DNA of 64,000 nt from Nitrospiraceae bacterium (GTDB lineage: Bacteria > Nitrospirota > Thermodesulfovibrionia > UBA6902). Positions within the stretch are counted from its first letter, which is position 1; every line of letters starts with the position of its first letter. Under the pieces are notes generated by a model, which worked only from the letters and a program-made list of their open reading frames with translations, was not told where the DNA came from and made no database searches. The translations under genes and the position numbers were made by a program. The stretch lies in assembly GCA_020356065.1 (NCBI GenBank), contig CP070632.1:383464-447463 (forward strand), read 5' to 3'. This document shows positions 18,576-27,284 of this stretch, piece by piece.

Positions 18576-19895
18576 TTAGAATTTGAACTGAGGCATCCCA
18601 AAGCCCTTGCCGCGCTTCATTTTTTTCATCATCTTTTTCATCTGGAGGTGCTGTTTGACCAGTCGGTTAACATCAGCCACAGTAGTACCACTTCCGGCGG
18701 CAATCCGCTTTTTTCGACTGCCGTTGAGTATAACATAATTTCTTCTTTCCTGCATCGTCATGGACGATATTATGGCTTCTACCCTGACAAAGGCCCTGTC
18801 ATCAATATTGACACCCTTTAACTGTTTTCCAAGACCCGGGATCATGCTTAAAAGACTTTCAAGCGAACCCATTTTTTTTATCTGTTTTATCTGGGTTATG
18901 AGGTCCTCAAATGTAAACCTGTCCTTTTTGAGCTTGCCTTCAAGCTTAAGCGCCTCTTCAAGGCTTACCGCTTCCTGGGCCTTTTCTACAAGTGTTACAA
19001 CATCGCCCATGCCCAGAATCCTGGAAGCCATTCTTTCGGGATGAAACGGCTCCAGAAAGTCTATCTTTTCACCTACGCCGATAAGTTTGATGGGTTTCCC
19101 TGTAACTGTAACGATTGACAGGGCCGCTCCACCACGGGCGTCTCCATCCATTTTTGTAAGAATTACACCCTGGAGGTCCAATCGTTCATTAAATGACTCC
19201 GAAATATTCACAGCATCCTGTCCCGTCATCGCGTCAGCAACAAGCAGGATCTCCGATGGGGAGGCCTCGCGTTTAATATTTTCAAGTTCTCTCATCAGAT
19301 CATCATCAACATGAAGTCTGCCGGCAGTATCAAGGATCATAATATCCCTGCCCTCGAGCCTTGCCATTTTTAGGGCATCGGGGAAAATGCTTACCGGATC
19401 ATCTCCCGGCCGTGTAGCATACACAGGCACATCAATCTGAGCCCCGAGGGAGATAAGCTGATCAATGGCTGCCGGCCTGCCTGTATCCATTGCGACAAGC
19501 ATGGGCCTTTTGCCGTCTTTTTTGAAATTATTGGCAAGCTTTGCAGAAGTCGTTGTTTTCCCCGAACCATGAAGACCGACAAGCATGATGACCGTGGGAG
19601 GATTTGGGGAGAGGTTGATCTTGCTGTGCCCTCCTCCCATGAGAGCACAGAGTTCATCATTTACTATTTTTACAACCTGCTGCCCCGGGGTTATGCTCTC
19701 AAGGACCTCTCTGCCCACAGCCCTTTCCCTGACCTTATCAACAAAACCCTTCACTACCTTGAAATTCACATCGGCTTCAAGCAGGGCCATCCTGATCTCC
19801 TTAAGGGCAGCAATAACATCTTCTTCCTTGAGAAGCCCGCGGCCCTTAATTTTCTTAAAGATGCCTTCCAGTCTGTCGGATAATGATTCAAACAT
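18576..19895 (-). CDS. ffh: Signal recognition particle protein Ffh
   Basis: Ffh is the SRP GTPase that binds 4.5S RNA and signal peptides. The 439-residue protein has the N domain, then the G domain with GLHGSGKTTTSAKLA near 107, DTGRPAAIDQL, ILDTAGRLHVD and TKMDGDARGGAAL. The methionine-rich M domain follows from about 325 (MGSLESLLSMIPG and the SRP RNA-binding ERRNYVILNGSRKKRIAAGSG). It is upstream of rpsP, the common ffh-rpsP arrangement. Confidence 0.97.
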   Translation of the reverse strand: MFESLSDRLEGIFKKIKGRGLLKEEDVIAALKEIRMALLEADVNFKVVKGFVDKVRERAVGREVLESITPGQQVVKIVNDELCALMGGGHSKINLSPNPPTVIMLVGLHGSGKTTTSAKLANNFKKDGKRPMLVAMDTGRPAAIDQLISLGAQIDVPVYATRPGDDPVSIFPDALKMARLEGRDIMILDTAGRLHVDDDLMRELENIKREASPSEILLVADAMTGQDAVNISESFNERLDLQGVILTKMDGDARGGAALSIVTVTGKPIKLIGVGEKIDFLEPFHPERMASRILGMGDVVTLVEKAQEAVSLEEALKLEGKLKKDRFTFEDLITQIKQIKKMGSLESLLSMIPGLGKQLKGVNIDDRAFVRVEAIISSMTMQERRNYVILNGSRKKRIAAGSGTTVADVNRLVKQHLQMKKMMKKMKRGKGFGMPQFKF

Positions 19896-19928
19896 TGTTC
19901 AGCTGCAGGGGCGAACAGCCGATCGCTC

Positions 19929-20855
19929 CTACTTTTTAAAATTGTCCTCTATGTATTTCTCAGCTGCTATGGCAGCTATGGCACCGTCCCCCACTGCTGT
20001 GGCAATCTGCTTTGTAATTTTTGAGCGCATATCGCCGGCCGCAAAAATGCCGGGCGCTGACGTTGCCAAATTCTCATCAGTGATAATATAGTTATTTTCA
20101 TCGAGATTCGCCGTTCCGGCCAGAAATTCCGTGTTGGGATCAAAACCGATATAAATAAAAACTCCCTCAACTTCCAGAGAAGTGAGCTCTCCGGTTTTTA
20201 CATTCTTTACAAGCAGGGATGTGACACCCTTCTCATCTCCTTCAATTTTTTCGGGAACAGAGTCCCAGACAAGTTTGATTTTCGGATCTGAAAAGGCCCT
20301 GTCCTGCAGAATCTTCTCCGCCCTCAGGTTATCTCTCCTGTGCACGATGTACACCACCTCTGCAAATTTTGTCAAAAAAAGACCTTCCTGCACTGCTGAA
20401 TCTCCACCGCCGATAACAGCAATTTTTGCTCCCTTGAAAAAAGCTCCGTCGCAGGTTGCACAGTAAGATACCCCTTTGCCGCGGAATTCGTCTTCACCCT
20501 CTATTTTCAGTTTCCGCGGGTGTCCACCTGAAGCCAGTATCACGCTTTTCGACTCAATCTCCTGACCATCCTCAAGTATTACCTTTTTAATATTACCATT
20601 GAACGATATGCGGATGACCGTACCCTGCGTTATTTCAAGTCCGAATTTGGTAGCCTGCTGCTCCATTTTCCGGGCAAGATCAGTACCGGCAACTCCTTCT
20701 TCAAAGCCCGGATAATTCTCTATCCATTCCGTGATCGTCACTGTTCCCCCGGTCAATCCCTTTTCAATGAGAAGAGATTTTAATCTGGCCCTGGAAGTAT
20801 AAAGCCCTGCTGTCAGGCCAGCAGGGCCTCCCCCGATAATTATTACGTCATGCAT
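19929..20855 (-). CDS. trxB: Thioredoxin reductase
   Basis: This NADPH-dependent flavoenzyme reduces thioredoxin. The 308-residue protein has the FAD-binding IIGGGPAGLTAGLYTSRA at the N-terminus, the redox-active CATC near residue 133, an NADPH-binding AVIGGGDSAVQEG and the C-terminal FAD motif GIFAAGDMRSK. It starts 12 bases after the trxA stop, so enzyme and substrate are co-expressed. Confidence 0.96.
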   Translation of the reverse strand: MHDVIIIGGGPAGLTAGLYTSRARLKSLLIEKGLTGGTVTITEWIENYPGFEEGVAGTDLARKMEQQATKFGLEITQGTVIRISFNGNIKKVILEDGQEIESKSVILASGGHPRKLKIEGEDEFRGKGVSYCATCDGAFFKGAKIAVIGGGDSAVQEGLFLTKFAEVVYIVHRRDNLRAEKILQDRAFSDPKIKLVWDSVPEKIEGDEKGVTSLLVKNVKTGELTSLEVEGVFIYIGFDPNTEFLAGTANLDENNYIITDENLATSAPGIFAAGDMRSKITKQIATAVGDGAIAAIAAEKYIEDNFKK

Positions 20856-20867
20856 GATTATCTTTGA

Positions 20868-21197
20868 TTATCCCAGAAATGAGTCTATCTTTGATTTTAG
20901 CTGGGCCTTGGGTACAGCTCCTACTACCTGGTCTTTGACTTCTCCGCCTTTAAAAAACATCAAGGTAGGAATGCCTCGAATTCCATATTTACTTGCGAGG
21001 TCAGGATTTTCATCTGTATTGACCTTGGCAAAAACAACATTGCCTTCATACTCTTTCGCAAGCTCTTCCACAACAGGAGCTACTATTTTACATGGACCGC
21101 ACCACGTTGCCCAGAAATCAACCATAACCAGATTCTCAGATTGAAGAACCACCTGATCAAAAGTCTCACCCGTAACGCTTGTAACTGCATCTGACAT
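20868..21197 (-). CDS. trxA: Thioredoxin
   Basis: This is a 109-residue thioredoxin with active site WATWCGPCK, the cis-proline region [16 protein letters not shown] and standard length. An AAAGGAGG lies before the ATG. It is the first gene after a near-consensus promoter and heads trxA-trxB-ffh and probably the following ribosomal genes. Confidence 0.97.
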   Translation of the reverse strand: MSDAVTSVTGETFDQVVLQSENLVMVDFWATWCGPCKIVAPVVEELAKEYEGNVVFAKVNTDENPDLASKYGIRGIPTLMFFKGGEVKDQVVGAVPKAQLKSKIDSFLG

Positions 21198-21233
21198 ATG
21201 AATGACCTCCTTTTATAGTTGTATCAAACCTTA

Positions 21234-21263
21234 ATTATATTGATTGCATATACACTTTGTCAA
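21234..21263 (-). promoter_or_regulatory. Near-consensus sigma-70 promoter of trxA
   Basis: Minus-strand TTGACA (21258-21263) and TATAAT (21234-21239) are separated by 18 bases, about 37 bases upstream of the trxA start. Both hexamers match consensus exactly. Confidence 0.75.
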
Positions 21264-21384
21264 TTTTGGCGATATCATTATTTCATCACGGATACGACAT
21301 GATCTCTCATCCGGAACAGGCATAATATAAATGATCTGTGGTAAAATCTGACCGTTACTTTATTTAAGAAAGCGGGAGGCAACA

Positions 21385-21765
21385 GTGGCAGAGATAAGAA
21401 GCCGGGAACAGGAACCGGTCCCGGGCATAACGTATTCGGAAATCCATATTCCTGATGAAAGCATACTCGGAACGGGCACATTTATTACCGTGCTGGAAGA
21501 AGGTGCATTCGGCAAAAAAAATCCTATTATAAGTTCGGTCATGAATGAACCGGTTTTTGTGCTCATTTTAAGCCTGAATATCGCGATTGCATCTGCTACC
21601 GCAATGATCGGAAAATCTCAAAATACCCCTCCCCTTGACCGCAAGGTCTTTAACATACCAAAAAATATTGACAGCACAGGAGTTCTCAGCTTTGAAGTCA
21701 GTTTTAAAGACTGGGACATTATCGGGATAGATTTAAACGGCAAGAAACTGGCAAACGCAGAGTAA
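21385..21765 (+). CDS. Hypothetical protein
   Basis: This is a 126-residue protein of no recognised family. The GTG at 21385 has GGGAGG five bases upstream (21374-21379), which supports the start. The protein has one hydrophobic stretch (FVLILSLNIAIASATAMIG, about 52-70) but no clear signal peptide, followed by a mixed segment with VLSFEVSFKDWDIIGIDLNG. It is divergent from trxA. Membrane association is possible. The coding call rests on the ribosome-binding site and uninterrupted frame. Confidence 0.6.
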   Translation: MAEIRSREQEPVPGITYSEIHIPDESILGTGTFITVLEEGAFGKKNPIISSVMNEPVFVLILSLNIAIASATAMIGKSQNTPPLDRKVFNIPKNIDSTGVLSFEVSFKDWDIIGIDLNGKKLANAE

Positions 21766-21827
21766 CAGCGAAGCTGTTGAAACGAGATGGTTAATCCTGA
21801 CCAGTAATAATCAATACTGCAGATATC

Positions 21828-21938
21828 CTACTTGTCAGCCTTTCCCTTCATTTTATGGATGTTGCTGGACACTTTCTGTAAATTGTCCTTCAGACCGCTT
21901 AAATTGCGATAGATATCTCCAGCCATTTCAGTGAGATT
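21828..21938 (-). pseudogene. Readthrough tail of the response regulator gene beyond an in-frame TAG
   Basis: Past the TAG at 21939-21941 the same frame stays open for 36 codons, encoding NLTEMAGDIYRNLSGLKDN and a lysine-rich end, before TAG at 21828-21830. The tail is amphipathic and looks protein-like. TAG could derive from CAG (Gln) by one transition. It is either a recent nonsense mutation or a site of suppression. Confidence 0.5.
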
Positions 21939-22709
21939 CTAAAGGTCCTTTTTATTGGAAATGAATTCCCTTAACATCTCCCCACGGTCAGTGACATCAG
22001 ATGCGTAAAGCATTAACATGTCATCGTCTATTGCCATCCATATAGCATCCCATATCTTTTTATCCGCTTCAAAAATTAATTTATACTCACTGCCATTCTC
22101 CAATTTGACAGGAGGAGCACACCAGGGACACGGAGAATCTGAATTGTTACTGCAGCATATACATTTGTTACCGGATACCACACCTGCTCTATACGCAGCT
22201 GCGTTAGATGCAAGTATCTCATTTGTTAACGGATTCATTAATACGGCTATATAAGGCATACCTTCAAGCAGCAACTGATTAAAAGACGCTTTCTGCTGAA
22301 GAGTTTCCTCTGCCTGTTGTACACTTTTCTCCCAGTTAATGGTAGACATAATAGACCTGATTTTATCCGGGAGATATTCAACAAATCCATCATCTTTGAT
22401 GATATAATCGATTGCTCCCCGTTTCATCATATCTACTGCTACGTTCTCGTTTCCTGCGCCCGTAACAAGCACAAACGGAACATGGCTGTTTTTCTTTGAA
22501 AGCTCTTCTATTACTTCCTTTCCTGTCATATCGGGCAAACTGTAATCAAGAAGCAGGAGCGAGTCCTGACAATCTGAAAATTTATCAATGGCGGCTGCTC
22601 CGCTCAAGGCTCCTTCAGTTTTAAATCCTTCTCTCTGCAAAATCTTTTGCATAAGATTATTCAAGCTTACATCATCTTCAGTAACAATTATTGTGGATAC
22701 ATTACTCAT
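21939..22709 (-). CDS. Response regulator with receiver and PAS-like cysteine-rich domain
   Basis: Residues 1-120 form a receiver domain with acidic pocket VTEDDVS, phospho-acceptor in LLLLDYSLPDMTG and lysine in DYIIKDD. A coiled coil (about 122-140) leads to a PAS-like domain containing a cysteine cluster, CICC then CPWC, around residues 180-195. Such cysteines occur in PAS domains of anaerobic sensors and may bind metal or sense redox state. It has no DNA-binding output domain. It is paralogous in its receiver to the broken gene at 14342. The frame ends at an in-frame TAG with open sequence behind it. A kinase partner is not adjacent. Confidence 0.8.
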   Translation of the reverse strand: MSNVSTIIVTEDDVSLNNLMQKILQREGFKTEGALSGAAAIDKFSDCQDSLLLLDYSLPDMTGKEVIEELSKKNSHVPFVLVTGAGNENVAVDMMKRGAIDYIIKDDGFVEYLPDKIRSIMSTINWEKSVQQAEETLQQKASFNQLLLEGMPYIAVLMNPLTNEILASNAAAYRAGVVSGNKCICCSNNSDSPCPWCAPPVKLENGSEYKLIFEADKKIWDAIWMAIDDDMLMLYASDVTDRGEMLREFISNKKDL

Positions 22710-22812
22710 GACCTAAGAACCCCTCTCTGTTCTTATAATAAAGCCCCCATCATTAATAGTTACCACTATATTGTAAATTCCTTATAATGTCAATATAATT
22801 CTGTTTAAAAGG

Positions 22813-24111
22813 CTATTTCTTTCTTAATGCCTCTTTAACCGTCTTGATTGCACAAAAATCACCGCACATACTGCACACCTGCGACTCAGTTGGGGGGATC
22901 TCAGATCGGTAACTCCTCACTTTTTCAGGGTTAAGTGAAAGCTCTATCTGGCCGTTCCAGTCAAGTGCCTTTCTTCGTCTGGCCATTTCATTATCAATAT
23001 CAATGGCCCCCTTCACCCCTTTTGCGATGTCCGCGGCATGGGCAGCAAGCTTTGATGCTATAACACCCTCTTTCACATCATCTATATTCGGAAGCCTTAT
23101 ATGTTCTGCAGGCGTAACATAACACAGAAAATCAGCCCCGGCAGCACCTCCGACAGCGCCCCCGATGGCTGCTGAAATATGATCATACCCCATCCCGATA
23201 TCAGTAACTAAAGGACCCAGAACATAAAAAGGGGCACCTCTGCATATCTCTTTCTGCATTTTAATATTCAGCTCCACCTGGTTCAGCGGTACATGTCCGG
23301 GACCCTCTATTATCACCTGTATCCCCTCCTTTAGTGCCCTGTTACGAAGCTCACCAAGCGTAATAAGCTCATCTATCTGTGTCCTGTCCGTTGCGTCTGA
23401 CAGACAGCCCGGACGGGCGCCGTCGCCAAGACTCAAAGTGAGATCGTACTTTCCGGATATTTCAAGCAGTCTGTCATAATGTTCATATAGGGGATTTTCC
23501 CTGTCATTGTATATCATCCATTCCACGAGAAAGGCCCCGCCCCTGCTCACGATATCAAGGATCCTGCCGTCTTCCCGCAACGTCTCTATCGTTTTTCTGG
23601 TTAATCCGCAATGGACCGTGATAAAATCCACTCCCTCTTCAGCATGGCTTTCAATCGCTCCGAAGAGGTCATCAACGCTCATCTTTGCGATTGAACCCTT
23701 GTCCTCTGCTGCCTTGGCAACAGCCTCATAAATAGGTACCGTACCGACCGATACTGTAGATTTTCTCATGAGAAGCTTTCTTATGTCTTTTATCGGACCG
23801 CCTGTTGAGAGGTCCATAACAGCATCTGCACCATATTTGATTAGAACGTCCAGTTTTTCCATCTCTTCATCCAGAGATATCCTGTCCCGGGAAGTTCCGA
23901 TGTTGGCGTTGATTTTTGTCCTCAGGCCTTTTCCAATTCCCAGCGGTTTTATGTCATGAGATGCATTTCTTGATATGACGGTCAATCCTTCTGCAATATC
24001 CTGGGACAACTGCTCAGCAGACACTCGCTCTTCACGTGCAACCTCCTTTACTTCTTCAGTAATAATACCTTCTCTGGCAAGTTCAATCCTGGTTTTGTTT
24101 AACCTAGCCAT
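22813..24111 (-). CDS. thiC: Phosphomethylpyrimidine synthase ThiC
   Basis: This radical SAM enzyme converts aminoimidazole ribotide to HMP phosphate, the pyrimidine half of thiamine. The 432-residue protein is of the short bacterial/archaeal type without the N-terminal extension. Visible features are NANIGTSRD, GADAVMDLSTGGPI, VEGPGH-like IEGPGHVPLNQVE and the C-terminal cluster motif CSMCGDFCAIK (CX2CX4C). It is the last thiamine gene after thiE, one base apart, and should fall under the upstream TPP riboswitch. Confidence 0.96.
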   Translation of the reverse strand: MARLNKTRIELAREGIITEEVKEVAREERVSAEQLSQDIAEGLTVISRNASHDIKPLGIGKGLRTKINANIGTSRDRISLDEEMEKLDVLIKYGADAVMDLSTGGPIKDIRKLLMRKSTVSVGTVPIYEAVAKAAEDKGSIAKMSVDDLFGAIESHAEEGVDFITVHCGLTRKTIETLREDGRILDIVSRGGAFLVEWMIYNDRENPLYEHYDRLLEISGKYDLTLSLGDGARPGCLSDATDRTQIDELITLGELRNRALKEGIQVIIEGPGHVPLNQVELNIKMQKEICRGAPFYVLGPLVTDIGMGYDHISAAIGGAVGGAAGADFLCYVTPAEHIRLPNIDDVKEGVIASKLAAHAADIAKGVKGAIDIDNEMARRRKALDWNGQIELSLNPEKVRSYRSEIPPTESQVCSMCGDFCAIKTVKEALRKK

Positions 24112-24112
24112 G

Positions 24113-24748
24113 TTAAGCTCCTGTTATATTTATTAGTTCCTGTGACGTTCCTTTTATATCATCAGACAGCAGAATCTCACGGATCATTGCAACTCCATGA
24201 ACACCTGACTCCCTTACATCCCTGATCCTGTTTCTTTTTATTCCTCCTATGGCAAATACAGGAATGGTTATATTCCTGCATACTTTCTTCAACGCCTCAG
24301 TTCCCACAGGTAAGCCATACCGCATCTTGGAAGGCGTTTTAAATACAGGGCCAAACGTTATGAAGTCAGCCCCTCCTTTTTCTGCATCTCCTGCCTCCTT
24401 AAGGGAGTGGGTTGAAACGCATATTAAAAGTCTTTTTTTCACCGTATCCCTTACGCTGGCGACAGGGATGCTGTTTTGTGTCAGATGCACTCCGTCAGCC
24501 CCAACTGCAAGCGCAATATCAAACCTGTCATTGATAAACAGCTTTACCTTATGTGCACTGGTCAATTTTCTCATTTTATACGCCAGCGCTAAAAGCGGTC
24601 TTGTGCTGAGATCCTTTTCTCTGAGTTGAACCGCCCTGATCCCTCCCATTAAAGCCTTTCTCACAGCAGTAATGAGTGATGAGTTATGAGTAATAAGCTT
24701 TCTATCTGTTATCAGGTACAATTTAAAATCAATAATCTTCCTGCCCAT
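24113..24748 (-). CDS. thiE: Thiamine-phosphate synthase
   Basis: ThiE joins HMP-PP with carboxythiazole phosphate to give thiamine phosphate. The 211-residue TIM-barrel protein has LYLITDRKL, GGIRAVQLREKDL, FINDRFDIALAVGADGVHL, GADFITFGPVF and PVFAIGGIK, the phosphate-binding loops. Between LYLITDRK and the first helix the segment LITHNSSLITAV is encoded by a heptanucleotide array (24670-24697), so a repeat appears to have been accepted into the reading frame. It lies between thiG and thiC. Confidence 0.94.
   Translation of the reverse strand: MGRKIIDFKLYLITDRKLITHNSSLITAVRKALMGGIRAVQLREKDLSTRPLLALAYKMRKLTSAHKVKLFINDRFDIALAVGADGVHLTQNSIPVASVRDTVKKRLLICVSTHSLKEAGDAEKGGADFITFGPVFKTPSKMRYGLPVGTEALKKVCRNITIPVFAIGGIKRNRIRDVRESGVHGVAMIREILLSDDIKGTSQELINITGA
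24670..24697. repeat. 7-bp array inside thiE
   Basis: Plus strand: TAATGAG, TGATGAG, TTATGAG, TAATAAG, four exact periods. It is translated on the minus strand as part of the N-terminal loop of ThiE (LITHNSSLI). Confidence 0.7.
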
Positions 24749-24762
24749 TCCCCTTTACCTTT

Positions 24763-25533
24763 TTACAGCATACCCTCTATCGGACTGCTTGCAGTTGCAT
24801 AGAGCTTCCTGTCGATTCTCCCGGCGGTAAACGCAAGACGGCCCGCTTTTACCGCGTGGTTCATGGCAGTAGCCATTGCTATCGGATCTTTTGCCCCTGC
24901 AATCGCGGTATTCAGCAAAACGGCATCGCATCCCAGTTCCATGGCAACAGCAACATCAGATGCCGTTCCGACACCCGCATCCACAATTACCGGAACAGTG
25001 GCCTGCTCAAGGATGATCTTGATATTATAGGGATTTCTGATTCCCAGCCCTGAGCCGATCGGCGCAGCCAGGGGCATTACAGCAGCCGCACCTGCGTCAA
25101 CAAGACGCTTCGCCATTATGGGATCATCATTGATATAAGGCAGCACTATAAAACCCTCTTTGGCGAGTATTTCAGTCGCCTGCAGCGTAGCGCATACATC
25201 CGGAAACAACGTTTTCTCATCTCCTATGACCTCAAGCTTTATAAGATCTGATATCCCTGTCTCCCGGGCAATCCGTGAGTACCTCAGTGCATCTTCCACA
25301 GTGAAACATCCTGCCGTATTAGGTAAGATCTTATACTTCTGTGGATCTATATAATCGAGCAGGTTGTCTGACTTATTATCAAATATATTGGTCCTTCTTA
25401 CCGCAACAGTAACTACATCAGCACCCGAAGCTTCGATTGCCAGCTTTGTCTCTTGAAAGTCCTTATACTTGCCTGTACCCACCCACAGTCTCGATTTAAA
25501 CTCGATACCTTTGATAATAAGATTGTCTGTCAT
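24763..25533 (-). CDS. thiG: Thiazole synthase ThiG
   Basis: ThiG builds the thiazole ring from deoxyxylulose phosphate, ThiS thiocarboxylate and dehydroglycine. The 256-residue protein has [23 protein letters not shown], the NTAGCFT loop with nearby [29 protein letters not shown] and [21 protein letters not shown], all typical. Its dehydroglycine would come from the HydG/ThiH-type enzyme encoded at the head of the operon. Confidence 0.96.
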   Translation of the reverse strand: MTDNLIIKGIEFKSRLWVGTGKYKDFQETKLAIEASGADVVTVAVRRTNIFDNKSDNLLDYIDPQKYKILPNTAGCFTVEDALRYSRIARETGISDLIKLEVIGDEKTLFPDVCATLQATEILAKEGFIVLPYINDDPIMAKRLVDAGAAAVMPLAAPIGSGLGIRNPYNIKIILEQATVPVIVDAGVGTASDVAVAMELGCDAVLLNTAIAGAKDPIAMATAMNHAVKAGRLAFTAGRIDRKLYATASSPIEGML

Positions 25534-25600
25534 GATGCTCCCTCTTAATACTGGTTTTTCGTTACTCGGTACAACTCACTTGATACAGTTTTCTTGTTAT

Positions 25601-25621
25601 TTGAAATTTAAAATTTAAGAT
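25601..25621. repeat. Short 7-bp array between thiS and thiG
   Basis: TTGAAAT, TTAAAAT, TTAAGAT lie in tandem in the 93-base spacer between the thiS stop and the thiG start. It is a minimal member of the heptad family and could be chance in AT-rich DNA. Confidence 0.35.
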
Positions 25622-25626
25622 TTTCT

Positions 25627-25827
25627 TCACCCGCCTCCTACAAAATTAACTATCTCTACTTTATCACCGTCTTTTAAAACACAGGTATGATAATCATTTT
25701 TCTTAATGATGCTGAGGTTGACTTCAACAGCAACCCTGGCCGGTGCAATCATGAGATACCCGAGCAGACCTTCAACCGTCAGGTCGTCCTGAATATCAGT
25801 TTTTTTGCCATTCAAAGTGAGTGTCAT
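25627..25827 (-). CDS. thiS: Sulfur carrier protein ThiS
   Basis: ThiS is a ubiquitin-fold protein that carries sulfur as a C-terminal thiocarboxylate. The 66-residue protein begins MTLTLNGKKTDIQDDLTVEG and ends VEIVNFVGGG with the required terminal Gly-Gly. No ThiF adenylyltransferase is adjacent, so activation must come from a gene elsewhere. Confidence 0.93.
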   Translation of the reverse strand: MTLTLNGKKTDIQDDLTVEGLLGYLMIAPARVAVEVNLSIIKKNDYHTCVLKDGDKVEIVNFVGGG

Positions 25828-25906
25828 ATTATTTCTCTTCTATAATGAGGCCCTCGGAAAGTCTTCATTTGGCAATTCCTCAGTTTGTTTGCACATTGCT
25901 TTCATA

Positions 25907-27220
25907 TCAGGAATGAATGTCCCTCTTTCCCTGTTCTACAAGCTTCATTTTATCTGTTAATCCATTGGAACTTTTTGCAATTTCTTCCTTCAAACGTTTT
26001 TCCAGATCTTCTTTTACATCCTCAGAACAGCAATCCTCGATATACTCTTTCAGTGAGAGAAGTGCATTTTCATGACACAGCTTTTTCATGTGTTCGTTCT
26101 GTGCAAGTTTTCTGAACTGTTCACCGCTCCTGCCTTCCCTGTAGCAGGCAGTACACAGGCTGGGAATCATGCCCATTTCAGCAATATTGCGTACAATATC
26201 TTCAAGGCTTCGGTTATCCCCGATCTCAAACTGTTCTGTATCGCCTTTTTCAATATATCCCCAGGGGCTTGTCCTGGAGCCTGCCGATATCTGTGATGCT
26301 CCCATGGAAAGCAGCTCATCTCTCAGACCTGAACGTTCTCTCGTTGAGACAACAACACCCACATAAGGCAGGGCCAGCCTGTAAATGGCCACTATTTTTT
26401 TTAAATCTTCATCTGATACCCTGTATGTATCAACATTCACTTTTGATCCCTCTGCCGGCTGCAGTCGGGGAACGGAAAGCGTATGAGGTCCGAATCCGTA
26501 TTTACTTATTAACCTCCTGCTATGGGCTATTAAGGCTCCAACTTCCCAGCGCCAGTCATACAGTCCAAGAAGCACACCCATACCCACATCTTCAAAACCG
26601 GCCTCTATGGCCCTGTCCATAACATTCAGTCTTGACGCATAATCTGCTTTTGTACCGGTTTGATGCAAATATCTGTATGAGGGTATATGATACGTCTCCT
26701 GAAAACACTGGTACACGCCTATACCGCTTGCTTTAAGTCTCTTAAATTCATCAACACTCATGGGAGCAGTGTTGGCATGCAATATTCTTATATCAGTTCT
26801 CTTGTATATGGCTTCGATTATTTTTTCAAGATAATCTATCCCTGTATGCTTTGCATGCTCACTTGCAACAAGGAGGAGCCGCCTGTACCCCTTGCCGGAC
26901 AGAAATTCCGCTTCCTGCAAAACCTCATCAACAGTAAGACTCTTTCTCCTGGCATCCCTGTTGCCGGACCTGAAACCGCAGTAAAGGCAATCATTCATGC
27001 ATTCATTAGAAATATAAAGAGGAGCAAAGAGCACTACTCTTTTGCCGTAGACTTTTTCCTTTATCCGGTTTGCAGTGTCGAATACCTCTTCCCAGATTTC
27101 TCTGTCATGTAAATAAATTAAAGCTGATACCTCTTTCAGGTTGAGAACATGCAGGTCAAGAGACTTGGCAAGGATCTCCCTGATAAACTCTTTGTTACTG
27201 TCACCATGCATGCTTTTCAT
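25907..27220 (-). CDS. HydG/ThiH-type radical SAM tyrosine lyase in the thiamine operon
   Basis: In this position it should cleave tyrosine to p-cresol and dehydroglycine for thiazole synthesis. From ATG 27220 the protein is 437 residues. The radical SAM CX3CX2C motif (CMNDCLYC) is at residues 74-81, and a second cluster motif CX2CX22C is at 356-382. That second motif is characteristic of HydG, the [FeFe]-hydrogenase maturase, and is absent from E. coli-type ThiH. No hydE or hydF is present and thiSGEC follow. An upstream GTG at 27337 is rejected because those codons are riboswitch and terminator sequence. The start has only a weak ribosome-binding site. Either a thiamine-dedicated HydG-like ThiH or a dual-use enzyme is possible. 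Confidence 0.88.
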   Translation of the reverse strand: MKSMHGDSNKEFIREILAKSLDLHVLNLKEVSALIYLHDREIWEEVFDTANRIKEKVYGKRVVLFAPLYISNECMNDCLYCGFRSGNRDARRKSLTVDEVLQEAEFLSGKGYRRLLLVASEHAKHTGIDYLEKIIEAIYKRTDIRILHANTAPMSVDEFKRLKASGIGVYQCFQETYHIPSYRYLHQTGTKADYASRLNVMDRAIEAGFEDVGMGVLLGLYDWRWEVGALIAHSRRLISKYGFGPHTLSVPRLQPAEGSKVNVDTYRVSDEDLKKIVAIYRLALPYVGVVVSTRERSGLRDELLSMGASQISAGSRTSPWGYIEKGDTEQFEIGDNRSLEDIVRNIAEMGMIPSLCTACYREGRSGEQFRKLAQNEHMKKLCHENALLSLKEYIEDCCSEDVKEDLEKRLKEEIAKSSNGLTDKMKLVEQGKRDIHS

Positions 27221-27227
27221 ATTATCC

Positions 27228-27273
27228 AAAAAAAACCGTATTCCCGGAATGGCATTTGCCAAAGGAAATACGG
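27228..27273 (-). terminator. Intrinsic terminator of the TPP riboswitch
   Basis: Minus strand: stem CCGTATTTCC paired with GGGAATACGG (27236-27273, with a small inner GGC/GCC stem) is followed by eight T residues at 27228-27235. It lies just after the riboswitch and seven bases before the ATG at 27220. This is a standard attenuation platform. Confidence 0.85.
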
Positions 27274-27284
27274 AATGTTCTATC

